DNA from: Lachnospiraceae bacterium
Lineage (GTDB): Bacteria > Bacillota > Clostridia > Lachnospirales > Lachnospiraceae
Assembly: GCA_024691145.1 (NCBI GenBank)
Contig: JAILNW010000022.1
Coordinates: 1-7,892 of the forward strand
Direction: 5' to 3'
Length of the DNA: 7,892 nt
Positions 1 through 7,121 of the stretch are shown one piece after another. The translations under genes were made by a program, and so were the position numbers. Below the pieces are notes generated by a model. That model had not been told where the DNA came from. It saw nothing but the letters and a program-made list of their open reading frames with translations, and did not search any database. How positions within the stretch are numbered: the stretch's first letter is position 1; every line of letters starts with the position of its first letter.

Positions 1-2
1 AT

Positions 3-1103
3 ATGAAAATTGTATGTAATAAACAAGTACTATTAGATGGAATTAATATTGGATTAAAGGCTATAGCCAGTAAAACAACTATGCCTATTATATTATGTTT
101 TGTTATTGATGTTAAAGATAATATTAAATTAATATCAAATAATATGGAAATGGGTATCGAAACAATAGTAGATGGCCAGATAATTGAACCAGGTACAATT
201 GCTATTGATGCAAGATTTTTTGCAGAGATTATTAAAAAGATGCCTGATGATATAATTACTATTGAAACAGACTATGATTTTAAGGCGACTATTTCCTGTG
301 GCAAGTCTAAATTTAATATTATTGGTAAAAGTGCCGAGGAATTTCCATTTTTACCAAAGATAGAAAAGAATGATGCTATTACAATATCTCAGTTTTCTTT
401 AAAAGAGATTATAACACAGACAGTTTTTTCTGTTTCTCCTGATGAAAATAATAAGATTATGACAGGTGAACTTATAGAGATTAATGATGATAATTTAAAG
501 ATTGCTTCTTTGGATGGTCACAGAATATCCATAAGAAAAATAAAATTATTAAAGAGTTATGAGCCAGTTTCAGTAATTGTTCCTGGTAAAGCACTTATGG
601 AATTATCAAGAATATTGTCAGATGATATAGAGAAAAATGTATCTGTATATCTTACTAACAAGCATATTTTATTTGAATTTGATAATACAATTTTATTATC
701 AAGATTAATTGAGGGTAAATATTATAATCTTGATGTAATGATTTCAAATGATTATGAAACAAGAATAACAATTAATAAGAATGAATTATTAGGCTGTATT
801 GAACGTGCAAGTCTTCTTATTCGTGAAAATGAGAAAAAGCCAATTGTATTTAATATTGGTGCAGAGAACCTTGAGATTAAGATGATTACTAATTCAGGTA
901 CAATGAATGAAGATTTATCAATTGTAAGGGAAGGTTCTGATGTGGTAATAGGTTTTAATCCTAAATTTATCATGGATGTTCTCAGAGTTGTTGATGATGA
1001 ATATATAGATTTTTACATGATGGATTATAAATCTCCAGGATGTATAAAGGACAAGGATGGTAATTACATTTATCTGGTATTGCCAATAAATATTGCTAAT
1101 TAA
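3..1103 (+). CDS. dnaN: DNA polymerase III beta subunit (sliding clamp)
   Basis: Encodes the ring-shaped processivity clamp, which dimerises around DNA and tethers the replicative polymerase and other replication and repair proteins. The 366-residue product matches the usual family length and should hold three similar domains of about 120 residues each. Recognisable stretches are the N-terminal KTTMPII, the ELGIET-like segment NMEMGIET near residue 50, the NIIGKSAEEFPFLP segment near 105-120, the well-conserved LDGHRISIRK at about 170-179, and a C-terminal YLVLPINI resembling the family's hydrophobic-pocket end. The start ATG lies 2 bases inside the window, so its ribosome-binding site and promoter, and the expected upstream dnaA, are not visible. 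The N-terminus aligns well with the family from MKIVC, so the gene looks complete. It is the first of the replication genes here. No defects were seen. Confidence 0.97.
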   Translation: MKIVCNKQVLLDGINIGLKAIASKTTMPIILCFVIDVKDNIKLISNNMEMGIETIVDGQIIEPGTIAIDARFFAEIIKKMPDDIITIETDYDFKATISCGKSKFNIIGKSAEEFPFLPKIEKNDAITISQFSLKEIITQTVFSVSPDENNKIMTGELIEINDDNLKIASLDGHRISIRKIKLLKSYEPVSVIVPGKALMELSRILSDDIEKNVSVYLTNKHILFEFDNTILLSRLIEGKYYNLDVMISNDYETRITINKNELLGCIERASLLIRENEKKPIVFNIGAENLEIKMITNSGTMNEDLSIVREGSDVVIGFNPKFIMDVLRVVDDEYIDFYMMDYKSPGCIKDKDGNYIYLVLPINIAN

Positions 1104-1180
1104 TCGTTCCTGCTTCACAGGATTAGAATAATATAACCGTGAACAGTAACATTAAAAATAAACATTTTTTTACAATTTCC
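1104..1180. other. dnaN-yaaA intergenic region without a clear terminator
   Basis: The gap after dnaN is AT-rich. It contains a small bulged inverted repeat (CTGCTTCACAGG at 1110-1121 against CCGTGAACAG at 1137-1146) and a run of seven T at 1165-1171. The T run lies about 18 bases past the stem, so the pair does not form a standard intrinsic terminator. Read-through from dnaN into yaaA is therefore plausible. Confidence 0.4.
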
Positions 1181-1209
1181 TTGATATAAAATAAAAAAAA
1201 GTTTATAAT
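1181..1209 (+). promoter_or_regulatory. Predicted sigma-A promoter for yaaA-recF-gyrB-gyrA
   Basis: A -35 box TTGATA (1181-1186) is followed after exactly 17 bases by a consensus -10 box TATAAT (1204-1209). The spacer is A-rich, including a run of A at 1193-1200. Transcription would be expected to begin near 1215-1217, which falls inside the purine-rich yaaA ribosome-binding site and only 3-5 bases before the ATG at 1220. The -10 box overlaps the upstream in-frame ATG at 1208, which argues against that codon as the start for transcripts from this promoter. The promoter is predicted from sequence alone. Confidence 0.6.
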
Positions 1210-1218
1210 GGAGAGAGG
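1210..1218 (+). promoter_or_regulatory. Ribosome-binding site of yaaA
   Basis: The purine run GGAGAGAGG includes GGAG at 1210-1213, 6 bases before ATG 1220. This spacing favours 1220 over the in-frame ATG at 1208, which has no Shine-Dalgarno sequence before it. A transcript from the 1181-1209 promoter would lose most of this site; a transcript reading through from dnaN would keep it. Confidence 0.55.
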
Positions 1219-1219
1219 T

Positions 1220-1447
1220 ATGGAAAAAATAATTTTACGAGATGAATATATAAAATTAGGACAGGCTTTAAAGGCAGCCGGGTTTGTGGGTTCTGGCGTT
1301 GAGGCAAAGGAAGTAATAACTCAGGGTGCAGTTAAAGTTAATGGTAATATAGAGGTTCAAAGAGGCAAAAAGCTTTATGCAGGCGATAAAGTCGAATTTG
1401 ACAACGATACAATAATTATATTATCATCAGACAATGCAGACATGTAA
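1220..1447 (+). CDS. yaaA: S4-domain RNA-binding protein YaaA
   Basis: A 75-residue protein made almost entirely of an S4-type RNA-binding fold. The sequence shows the YaaA pattern: IKLGQALKAAGFVGSG near residues 11-26, then EAKEVITQGAVKVNG, an RGKKLYAGDKVEF segment, and a short beta-rich tail. The family sits between dnaN and recF in many Bacillota and is thought to bind structured RNA, probably ribosomal; no catalytic residues are expected. ATG 1220 was chosen because GGAG lies 6 bases upstream. An in-frame ATG at 1208 would add four residues (MERG) but lies within a consensus -10 box. The gene is followed by recF after 47 bases, and its stop codon (1445-1447) sits inside an imperfect hairpin. 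Identification rests on motif and gene order, and is strong. Confidence 0.92.
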   Translation: MEKIILRDEYIKLGQALKAAGFVGSGVEAKEVITQGAVKVNGNIEVQRGKKLYAGDKVEFDNDTIIILSSDNADM

Positions 1448-1466
1448 TTTATATGTCTGTTATTGT
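1431..1466 (+). repeat. Imperfect hairpin across the yaaA stop codon
   Basis: CAGACAT (1437-1443) pairs perfectly with ATGTCTG (1453-1459). A G-T wobble follows at 1436/1460, then ACAAT (1431-1435) pairs with ATTGT (1462-1466) past one bulged T. The loop of about 9 bases contains the yaaA stop codon. Only GTTTT follows, so the U tract is weak. It could act as a leaky terminator, an mRNA processing or stability structure, or nothing. The structure is visible in the sequence; the function is inferred. Confidence 0.45.
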
Positions 1467-1485
1467 GTTTTAAAGATATAGAAAT

Positions 1486-1489
1486 GAGG
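1486..1489 (+). promoter_or_regulatory. Ribosome-binding site of recF
   Basis: GAGG lies 5 bases before ATG 1495 in the context ATGAGGCCATTATG. This supports the chosen recF start, where the protein begins with the family-typical MLVKSLELSNFRNY. Confidence 0.55.
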
Positions 1490-1494
1490 CCATT

Positions 1495-2595
1495 ATGTTA
1501 GTTAAGTCACTTGAGTTAAGTAATTTTAGAAATTACGACAGTTTATCTATAGAATTTGATAATAATAACAATATTCTTTATGGTGATAATGCTCAGGGGA
1601 AAACTAACATACTTGAGGCCATACATGTGTGTGGTACTACAAAGTCGCACAAAGGATGTAAAGATAAAGAGCTTATAAAAATTAATCAGGATGAAGCTCA
1701 TATCAGGATGATAATTAATAAAAATCAGGTGGACAGAAGAATAGATATGCACCTTAAAAAGAATAAAACTAAAGGTGTAGCAATAGATGGTCTGCCTATT
1801 AAAAAATCAATAGAGTTATTTGGATTAATTAACATTGTTTTCTTTTCGCCTGAGGATCTTAGTATTATTAAAGATGGACCTTCTGTAAGAAGGAGATTTA
1901 TAGATTTTGAATTATGCCAGCTGGATAAAATTTATTTGCATAATTTGTCAAAATATAATAAAATAATATTTCAAAGAAACAATTTATTAAAGCAGCTTGC
2001 TAATAATAAAAGTGCATATGATACTTTGTCTGTCTGGGATGAGCAGTTAGTTGAAGCAGGTAAAGCAATTATAAAACGCAGAGAAGAGTTTGTAAGGGAC
2101 ATTAATGAAATTGTAAAAGTTATATATTCAAACATTTCAGGAAATGTTGAATTATTTGAAGTAACTTATGAACCTAATGTTAATCTGGAAGGTTTTAGTA
2201 GTAAACTGTCATCACAAAGAGAAAGAGATTTATTTCAAAAGACAACAACAGTTGGCCCCCACAGGGACGATATGGCTTTTTTAATAAATGGTACCGATAT
2301 TAGAAAATTTGGATCACAAGGACAACAAAGAACAGCTGCTTTATCTCTGAAATTAGCAGAGATTGAACTTGTGAAAAGAAGTATTGGAGAGAATCCTGTT
2401 TTGTTACTGGATGATGTTTTATCTGAGTTAGACAGAAAGAGGCAGAATTATCTGCTTAACAGCATTGCACAGACTCAGACTATAATTACATGTACGGGAT
2501 TAGAAGAATTTGTAAATAATAGATTTGATATTGATAAAATATATAAAGTTGTTAATGGGCAGGTTCAAGAAGAGTTAGGAGGAAGAACATTATGA
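1495..2595 (+). CDS. recF: DNA replication and repair protein RecF
   Basis: An SMC-like ATPase that recognises gapped DNA and, with RecO and RecR, promotes RecA loading at stalled or gapped forks. The 366-residue length is normal. The N-terminus LVKSLELSNFRNY is the family hallmark and leads into a Walker A motif GDNAQGKT at residues 30-37. A segment VFFSPEDLSIIKDGPSVRRRFID lies near 118-140. The ABC signature region FGSQGQQRTA is at about 272-281, with the Walker B block LLLDDVLSELD at about 303-313. All ATP-binding and signature residues are present. The central part (about 140-240) is the variable lid region, as usual. The stop codon TGA overlaps the gyrB start as ATGA, so translation of the two is probably coupled. 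No defect was seen. Confidence 0.97.
   Translation: MLVKSLELSNFRNYDSLSIEFDNNNNILYGDNAQGKTNILEAIHVCGTTKSHKGCKDKELIKINQDEAHIRMIINKNQVDRRIDMHLKKNKTKGVAIDGLPIKKSIELFGLINIVFFSPEDLSIIKDGPSVRRRFIDFELCQLDKIYLHNLSKYNKIIFQRNNLLKQLANNKSAYDTLSVWDEQLVEAGKAIIKRREEFVRDINEIVKVIYSNISGNVELFEVTYEPNVNLEGFSSKLSSQRERDLFQKTTTVGPHRDDMAFLINGTDIRKFGSQGQQRTAALSLKLAEIELVKRSIGENPVLLLDDVLSELDRKRQNYLLNSIAQTQTIITCTGLEEFVNNRFDIDKIYKVVNGQVQEELGGRTL
2577..2582 (+). promoter_or_regulatory. Ribosome-binding site of gyrB, inside recF
   Basis: A full AGGAGG lies 9 bases before ATG 2592 and within the last codons of recF. It supports both the 4-base overlap of recF and gyrB and efficient re-initiation at gyrB. Confidence 0.75.
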
Positions 2596-4499
2596 GCGCA
2601 GAATATGGTGCTGACCAGATCCAGATATTAGAAGGACTAGAAGCAGTAAGGAAAAGACCTGGTATGTATATTGGCAGTACATCAGTAAAGGGTTTGCATC
2701 ATCTTGTTTATGAGATTGTAGACAATTCAATTGATGAAGCTTTAGCTGGTTTCTGTACAGAGATTAATGTATCAATCAATAAAGATAATTCAATAACTGT
2801 TATAGATAATGGACGTGGTATACCAATTGGAATTAACCATAAAGCGGGACTTCCAGGTGTTGAGGTTGTATTTACAATACTTCATGCAGGAGGAAAGTTT
2901 GGCGGCGGAGGATACAAAGTATCCGGAGGACTTCATGGTGTAGGTGCGTCTGTTGTTAATGCCCTTTCTGAATGGCTTGAGGTAGTCGTTCATGTTGATG
3001 GTATAAGACATAAACAAAGATATGAAAGAGGAAAAGTAATGTATCCTCTTAAGGATGACGGTCCAACTGATTTTGTTGGAACGGAGGTTACTTTTTTACC
3101 AGACAAAGTAATATTTACTGAAACAACAAGATTTGAATATGATATTTTAAAACATAGATTAAGAGAGATGGCATTCTTAACAAAGGGTGTTAAGATTACA
3201 TTGACAGACTATAGAGAAGAAAAAGTCAGAAAAGATACATTTCACTATGAAGGTGGAATCAAAGAATACGTAACTTACCTTAACAAGAACAAAGAAGCTT
3301 TGTATGATAATATAATTTACTGCGAAGGTGTTAAGGGTGATATTCAGGTTGAAGTGGCTTTTCAGCATAATGACAGCTATAGCGAGAACTGCTACAGTTT
3401 TGTTAATAATATAACTACACCTGAAGGAGGAACACATCTTACAGGATTTAAAATTGCTTTAACTAATATATTTAATGATTATGCAAGAGGCAAGAAAATT
3501 ATAAAAGACTCAGATCCAAAGCTTGAAGGTGAGGATATAAGAGAGGGTATGACTGCCATAATTAGTATTAAGATACCCGAACCTCAGTTTGAAGGACAGA
3601 CTAAGCAAAAGCTTGGTAATTCAGAGGCTATTGGCGCTGTTCAGTCAATTGTAAATGAACAGCTGACTTATTTTCTTGAGCAGAATCCTAATGTGGGAAA
3701 AACAATATGTGAAAAGGCTGTTAATGCACAAAGAGCAAGAGAGGCTGCAAGAAAAGCAAGGGAAACCGTAAGAAAAAAATCAACTTTAGAGGGTGGTCTT
3801 CTTGGAAAGCTAGCCCCTTGTACTGACAAAGATCCTGAAAAGAGTGAGATATTTATAGTCGAGGGAGATTCTGCCGGTGGTTCAGCTAAGAGTGCAAGAA
3901 ACAGAGCTACACAGGCAATTCTTCCACTTAGAGGAAAGATACTTAATGTTGAAAAGTCAAGAATTGACAAGATTTTAGGTAATGCTGAGATTCTTACTAT
4001 GATTACAGCATTTGGTACAGGAATACATGATGATTTTGATATTAGCAAGTTAAATTATAATAAAATTATAATTATGACAGATGCGGACGTTGATGGTGCC
4101 CACATAAGTACATTGCTGCTTACTTTCTTTTACAGATTTATGCCGGAATTAATTAAGCAGGGACATGTATATCTTGCTATGCCACCGCTATATAAGATAG
4201 CTAAAGGAAAGACAGTAAGATATGCATATAGTGATGATGAGCTTGATAAGGTTCTTAATGAAATTGGCAGAGAGAATAATACAATTCAGCGTTATAAAGG
4301 TTTAGGCGAGATGGATAAAGAGCAGTTGTGGGAAACAACTATGGATCCAGAGCAGAGAATATTAAGAAGAGTTGTAATTGATGAGGAAACTGCTTCTGAA
4401 GTTGATGTAACATTTACAACACTTATGGGAGAAAAAGTAGAGCCTAGAAGAGAATTTATTGAAGCTAATGCAAAATATGTTAAGAATCTTGATATTTAG
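2592..4499 (+). CDS. gyrB: DNA gyrase subunit B
   Basis: ATPase subunit of DNA gyrase. With GyrA it forms the A2B2 enzyme that introduces negative supercoils. The 635-residue protein is the short Gram-positive form. The N-terminal GHKL ATPase shows EIVDNSIDEALAG (Glu41 as likely general base, Asn45 for magnesium), DNGRGIP (from Asp72) and GGLHGVGASVVNALS (112-126). The transducer domain contains the QTKQKLGN motif with its conserved lysine. The TOPRIM domain holds EGDSAGGSA (Glu424) and TDADVDGAHI (Asp497, Asp499), the metal-binding residues for cleavage, with LPLRGKILNVEK between them. The C-terminus QRYKGLGEMDKEQLWETTMDP is diagnostic. Position next to recF and gyrA, 15 bases from the latter, supports gyrB over parE. 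All catalytic residues are intact. Confidence 0.98.
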   Translation: MSAEYGADQIQILEGLEAVRKRPGMYIGSTSVKGLHHLVYEIVDNSIDEALAGFCTEINVSINKDNSITVIDNGRGIPIGINHKAGLPGVEVVFTILHAGGKFGGGGYKVSGGLHGVGASVVNALSEWLEVVVHVDGIRHKQRYERGKVMYPLKDDGPTDFVGTEVTFLPDKVIFTETTRFEYDILKHRLREMAFLTKGVKITLTDYREEKVRKDTFHYEGGIKEYVTYLNKNKEALYDNIIYCEGVKGDIQVEVAFQHNDSYSENCYSFVNNITTPEGGTHLTGFKIALTNIFNDYARGKKIIKDSDPKLEGEDIREGMTAIISIKIPEPQFEGQTKQKLGNSEAIGAVQSIVNEQLTYFLEQNPNVGKTICEKAVNAQRAREAARKARETVRKKSTLEGGLLGKLAPCTDKDPEKSEIFIVEGDSAGGSAKSARNRATQAILPLRGKILNVEKSRIDKILGNAEILTMITAFGTGIHDDFDISKLNYNKIIIMTDADVDGAHISTLLLTFFYRFMPELIKQGHVYLAMPPLYKIAKGKTVRYAYSDDELDKVLNEIGRENNTIQRYKGLGEMDKEQLWETTMDPEQRILRRVVIDEETASEVDVTFTTLMGEKVEPRREFIEANAKYVKNLDI

Positions 4500-4502
4500 T
4501 AC

Positions 4503-4507
4503 GGAGG
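4503..4507 (+). promoter_or_regulatory. Ribosome-binding site of gyrA
   Basis: GGAGG lies 7 bases before ATG 4515, in the 15-base gap after the gyrB stop codon. This is near-ideal spacing and confirms the gyrA start. Confidence 0.75.
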
Positions 4508-4514
4508 CAGTTAA

Positions 4515-7043
4515 ATGGATGATAATATTTTTGACAAAGTTCATGAAGTAGACTTAAAAAAGATCATGGAGAACTCCTATATAGACTATGCCATGTCAGT
4601 TATTGCTGCAAGAGCATTACCTGACGTAAGGGATGGTCTTAAGCCGGTTCAGAGAAGAATTCTTCATGCCATGGTTGAATTAAATAATGGACCTGACAAA
4701 CCACATCGTAAGTGCGCCCGTATTGTTGGTGATACTATGGGTAAATATCATCCTCATGGTGATAGTTCCATATATGAGGCACTTGTAAAATTAGCACAGG
4801 ATTTCTCAACAAGATATATGCTTGTTGATGGACATGGTAATTTTGGTTCTATAGATGGTGACGGTGCAGCTGCAATGCGTTACACAGAAGCAAGATTAAG
4901 CAAGATTTCTATGGAGATGCTTGCTGACATTAATAAAAATACAGTTGATTTTGTACCTAACTTTGATGGTACAGAGAATGAGCCTGTTGTACTTCCAGCA
5001 AGATTTCCCAATCTTTTGGTAAATGGTACTTCAGGTATAGCAGTAGGTATGGCAACTAACATACCTCCACATAACTTAAGAGAAGTTATTAATGCCGTTA
5101 TTAAGATTATTGATAATCATGTTAATGAGAACAGAGATACATCAATAGATGAGATATTAGATATTGTTAAAGGTCCTGATTTTCCAACAGGTGCATCAAT
5201 ACTTGGAAGAAGCGGTATAGAAGAAGCATACCGTACTGGCCGAGGAAAGATAAAGGTAAGAGCCTTAACAGAGGTTGAAACACTTCCAAATGGCAAGAAT
5301 ATCATATATGTTACAGAACTTCCATATATGGTTAATAAGGCAAAATTAGTAGAAAAAATTGGTGAACTTGTTAAAGAAAAAAAGATTGATGGTATAACAG
5401 ACATTAAGGATGTGTCTGACAAGGAAGGTAACAGAATTTATATAGAGCTTAGAAGAGATGTTAATCCTCAGATTATACTTAATCATTTATATAAACATAC
5501 TCAGATGCAGGATACATTTGGCGTCATTATGCTTGCTTTAGTTAATAATGAGCCTAAGGTTCTTAATCTTTTACAGATGCTTAATTATTATCTTGAGCAT
5601 CAGAAAGATGTTATTACCAGACGTACAGAGTATGAACTTAATAAAGCACTTGAAAGACTTCACATATTGGAAGGTTTATTAATAGCCCTTGATAATATTG
5701 ATGAGGTTATTCGCATTATCAGAGGCAGCAAGAATGGTAATGAAGCAAAAGAAAAGTTAATGGAGAGATTTGGTTTATCAGATGCTCAGGCTCAGGCTAT
5801 AATTGACATGAGACTTCGTGCTCTTACAAGTCTGGAAAGTGAGAAGATTGAGTCTGAACGTAAAGAATTAGAACTTACAATTACTCATTATAGAGAGATT
5901 CTTGGAGATGTTAATGTGCTTTTAAGTGTTATAAAAGAAGATCTTATAGTTGTAAGGGACAAATATGGTGATGACAGAAGAACGTCGATAGAATTTGACA
6001 GCAGTGAATTTACAACTGAAGACTTAATACCAAGAGAGAATACAGTTATAGCCATGACAAGACTTGGTTATATAAAGAGAATGACGGTAGACAATTTTAA
6101 GGCACAGAACAGAGGTGGCAAGGGAATTAAGGGAATGCAGACTATTGAAGATGATTTCATAGAAGATCTCTTAATGACTACAACACACCATTATCTTATG
6201 TTCTTCACTAACAAGGGAAGAGCTTACAGACTTAAGACATATGAGATACCAGAAGCTTCAAGGACTGCAAGAGGTGTAGCTATTGTTAACTTGCTGCAGC
6301 TTATGCCAGAGGAGCGAATTACAGCTATTATACCACTTAGAGAATATAAGTCTGACAGATTCTTATTTATGTGTACAAAGATGGGAATTGTTAAGAAAAC
6401 TAATATGTCTGAGTTTGCCAATATAAGAAAGACAGGAATACAGGCTATTAATCTTAGAGAAGATGATGAGCTTATAGAGGTTAAGTCAACTAATCTTAAA
6501 AAAGACATTTTGTTAGTAACAAAACATGGTCAATGTATAAGATTTAGTGAAAATGATGTTCGTCCTACAGGAAGATCTGCCATGGGTGTTATTGGTATGA
6601 ATTTGACTGATAATGACGAAGTAATAGGAATGCAGCTTAATACACAGGGCGAATGCCTGTTAATCGTTTCTGAAAAAGGTATGGGTAAAAGAACAAAGAT
6701 AGAAGAGTTTACTTTACAGAACAGAGGCGGCAAAGGTGTTAAGTGTTACAAGATAACTGAAAAAACAGGTAATGTTGTAGGTGTAAAGGCTGTAAATGAC
6801 AATAACGAAATTATGATGATAACTACAGAGGGAATCATTATAAGAATTATGGTTGATGGTATTTCGATGCTTGGAAGAAATACATCAGGAGTTAAGTTAA
6901 TTAACCTTGACCAGAGCAAGGATATTTATGTTGCAAGTCTTGCGAAGGTAAGAGAAAGTGAAAGTATTTCTACTGAAGAGGTTATTAAGAACCTTGAGAT
7001 GGAAAGTGACAACGAAGAATTAACAGATAATCAGGAGAAGTAA
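4515..7043 (+). CDS. gyrA: DNA gyrase subunit A
   Basis: DNA cleavage and wrapping subunit of gyrase, 842 residues. The winged-helix domain contains the catalytic tyrosine Tyr123 in AAMRYTEARLS. The quinolone-determining stretch reads HPHGDSSIYE, with Ser84 and Glu88 equivalent to E. coli Ser83 and Asp87; this is the usual susceptible-type pair in Bacillota. The tower and coiled-coil region follows, with LEHQKDVITRRTEYEL near 360-375 and the IIDMRLRALTSLE segment near 430. From about residue 510 the C-terminal beta-pinwheel shows six recurring blade motifs, from VIAMTRLGYIKRM to EIMMITTEGIIIRI (about 765). The GyrA box QNRGGKG is at 531-537, which marks gyrase rather than topoisomerase IV (ParC). 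A second, similar motif lies at 735-741. The tail beyond about 810 is acidic and likely disordered. The operon ends in a stem-loop. Confidence 0.98.
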   Translation: MDDNIFDKVHEVDLKKIMENSYIDYAMSVIAARALPDVRDGLKPVQRRILHAMVELNNGPDKPHRKCARIVGDTMGKYHPHGDSSIYEALVKLAQDFSTRYMLVDGHGNFGSIDGDGAAAMRYTEARLSKISMEMLADINKNTVDFVPNFDGTENEPVVLPARFPNLLVNGTSGIAVGMATNIPPHNLREVINAVIKIIDNHVNENRDTSIDEILDIVKGPDFPTGASILGRSGIEEAYRTGRGKIKVRALTEVETLPNGKNIIYVTELPYMVNKAKLVEKIGELVKEKKIDGITDIKDVSDKEGNRIYIELRRDVNPQIILNHLYKHTQMQDTFGVIMLALVNNEPKVLNLLQMLNYYLEHQKDVITRRTEYELNKALERLHILEGLLIALDNIDEVIRIIRGSKNGNEAKEKLMERFGLSDAQAQAIIDMRLRALTSLESEKIESERKELELTITHYREILGDVNVLLSVIKEDLIVVRDKYGDDRRTSIEFDSSEFTTEDLIPRENTVIAMTRLGYIKRMTVDNFKAQNRGGKGIKGMQTIEDDFIEDLLMTTTHHYLMFFTNKGRAYRLKTYEIPEASRTARGVAIVNLLQLMPEERITAIIPLREYKSDRFLFMCTKMGIVKKTNMSEFANIRKTGIQAINLREDDELIEVKSTNLKKDILLVTKHGQCIRFSENDVRPTGRSAMGVIGMNLTDNDEVIGMQLNTQGECLLIVSEKGMGKRTKIEEFTLQNRGGKGVKCYKITEKTGNVVGVKAVNDNNEIMMITTEGIIIRIMVDGISMLGRNTSGVKLINLDQSKDIYVASLAKVRESESISTEEVIKNLEMESDNEELTDNQEK

Positions 7044-7048
7044 TATAT

Positions 7049-7093
7049 AAGCTGTTACGCTACTAATAAGCGTAGCAGCTTTAAAATATTTTT
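7049..7093 (+). terminator. Intrinsic terminator after gyrA
   Basis: A 13-base-pair stem, AAGCTGTTACGCT (7049-7061) against AGCGTAGCAGCTT (7069-7081), has a single T-G wobble and a 7-base loop (ACTAATA). A broken U tract TTTAAAATATTTTT follows. It begins 6 bases after the gyrA stop codon, so it should end the gyrase operon transcript. The interrupted T run could allow some read-through into the fumarase gene, for which I found no convincing promoter. Confidence 0.85.
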
Positions 7094-7104
7094 ACACTTG
7101 AAGG

Positions 7105-7110
7105 AAAGGA
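7105..7110 (+). promoter_or_regulatory. Ribosome-binding site of the fumarase alpha gene
   Basis: AAAGGA (with AAGGA just before it) lies 11 bases ahead of ATG 7122. The in-frame TTG at 7098 would place this site inside the coding sequence, so ATG 7122 is preferred. The spacing is slightly long. Confidence 0.5.
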
Positions 7111-7121
7111 TAAACAGAGCA

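Noticed and set aside
1118..1126. CAGGATTAG shared with the inverted fumarase segment (minus strand, 7881-7889)
   Set aside because: A 9-base match in an AT-rich window nearly 7 kb away is likely chance; there is no further similarity on either side.
1109..1171. Terminator after dnaN
   Set aside because: The stem is short and bulged, and the T run is separated from it by about 18 bases, so it does not have intrinsic-terminator geometry.
1208..1219. In-frame ATG at 1208 as the yaaA start
   Set aside because: It overlaps the TATAAT box and has no ribosome-binding site before it. ATG 1220 has GGAG 6 bases upstream and fits the family N-terminus.
3668..4048. 126-residue open frame on the minus strand
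   Set aside because: It lies wholly opposite gyrB across the conserved TOPRIM region, has no recognisable domain and no clear ribosome-binding site. It is a shadow of gyrB coding.
5117..5422. 101-residue open frame on the minus strand opposite gyrA
   Set aside because: Low-complexity, serine-rich and hydrophobic composition typical of antisense reading of a conserved AT-rich gene. No support for a real gene.
7098..7121. TTG at 7098 as the fumarase start
   Set aside because: No ribosome-binding site precedes it, and it would bury the AAAGGA site. The family N-terminus fits MRVINTDEI from ATG 7122.
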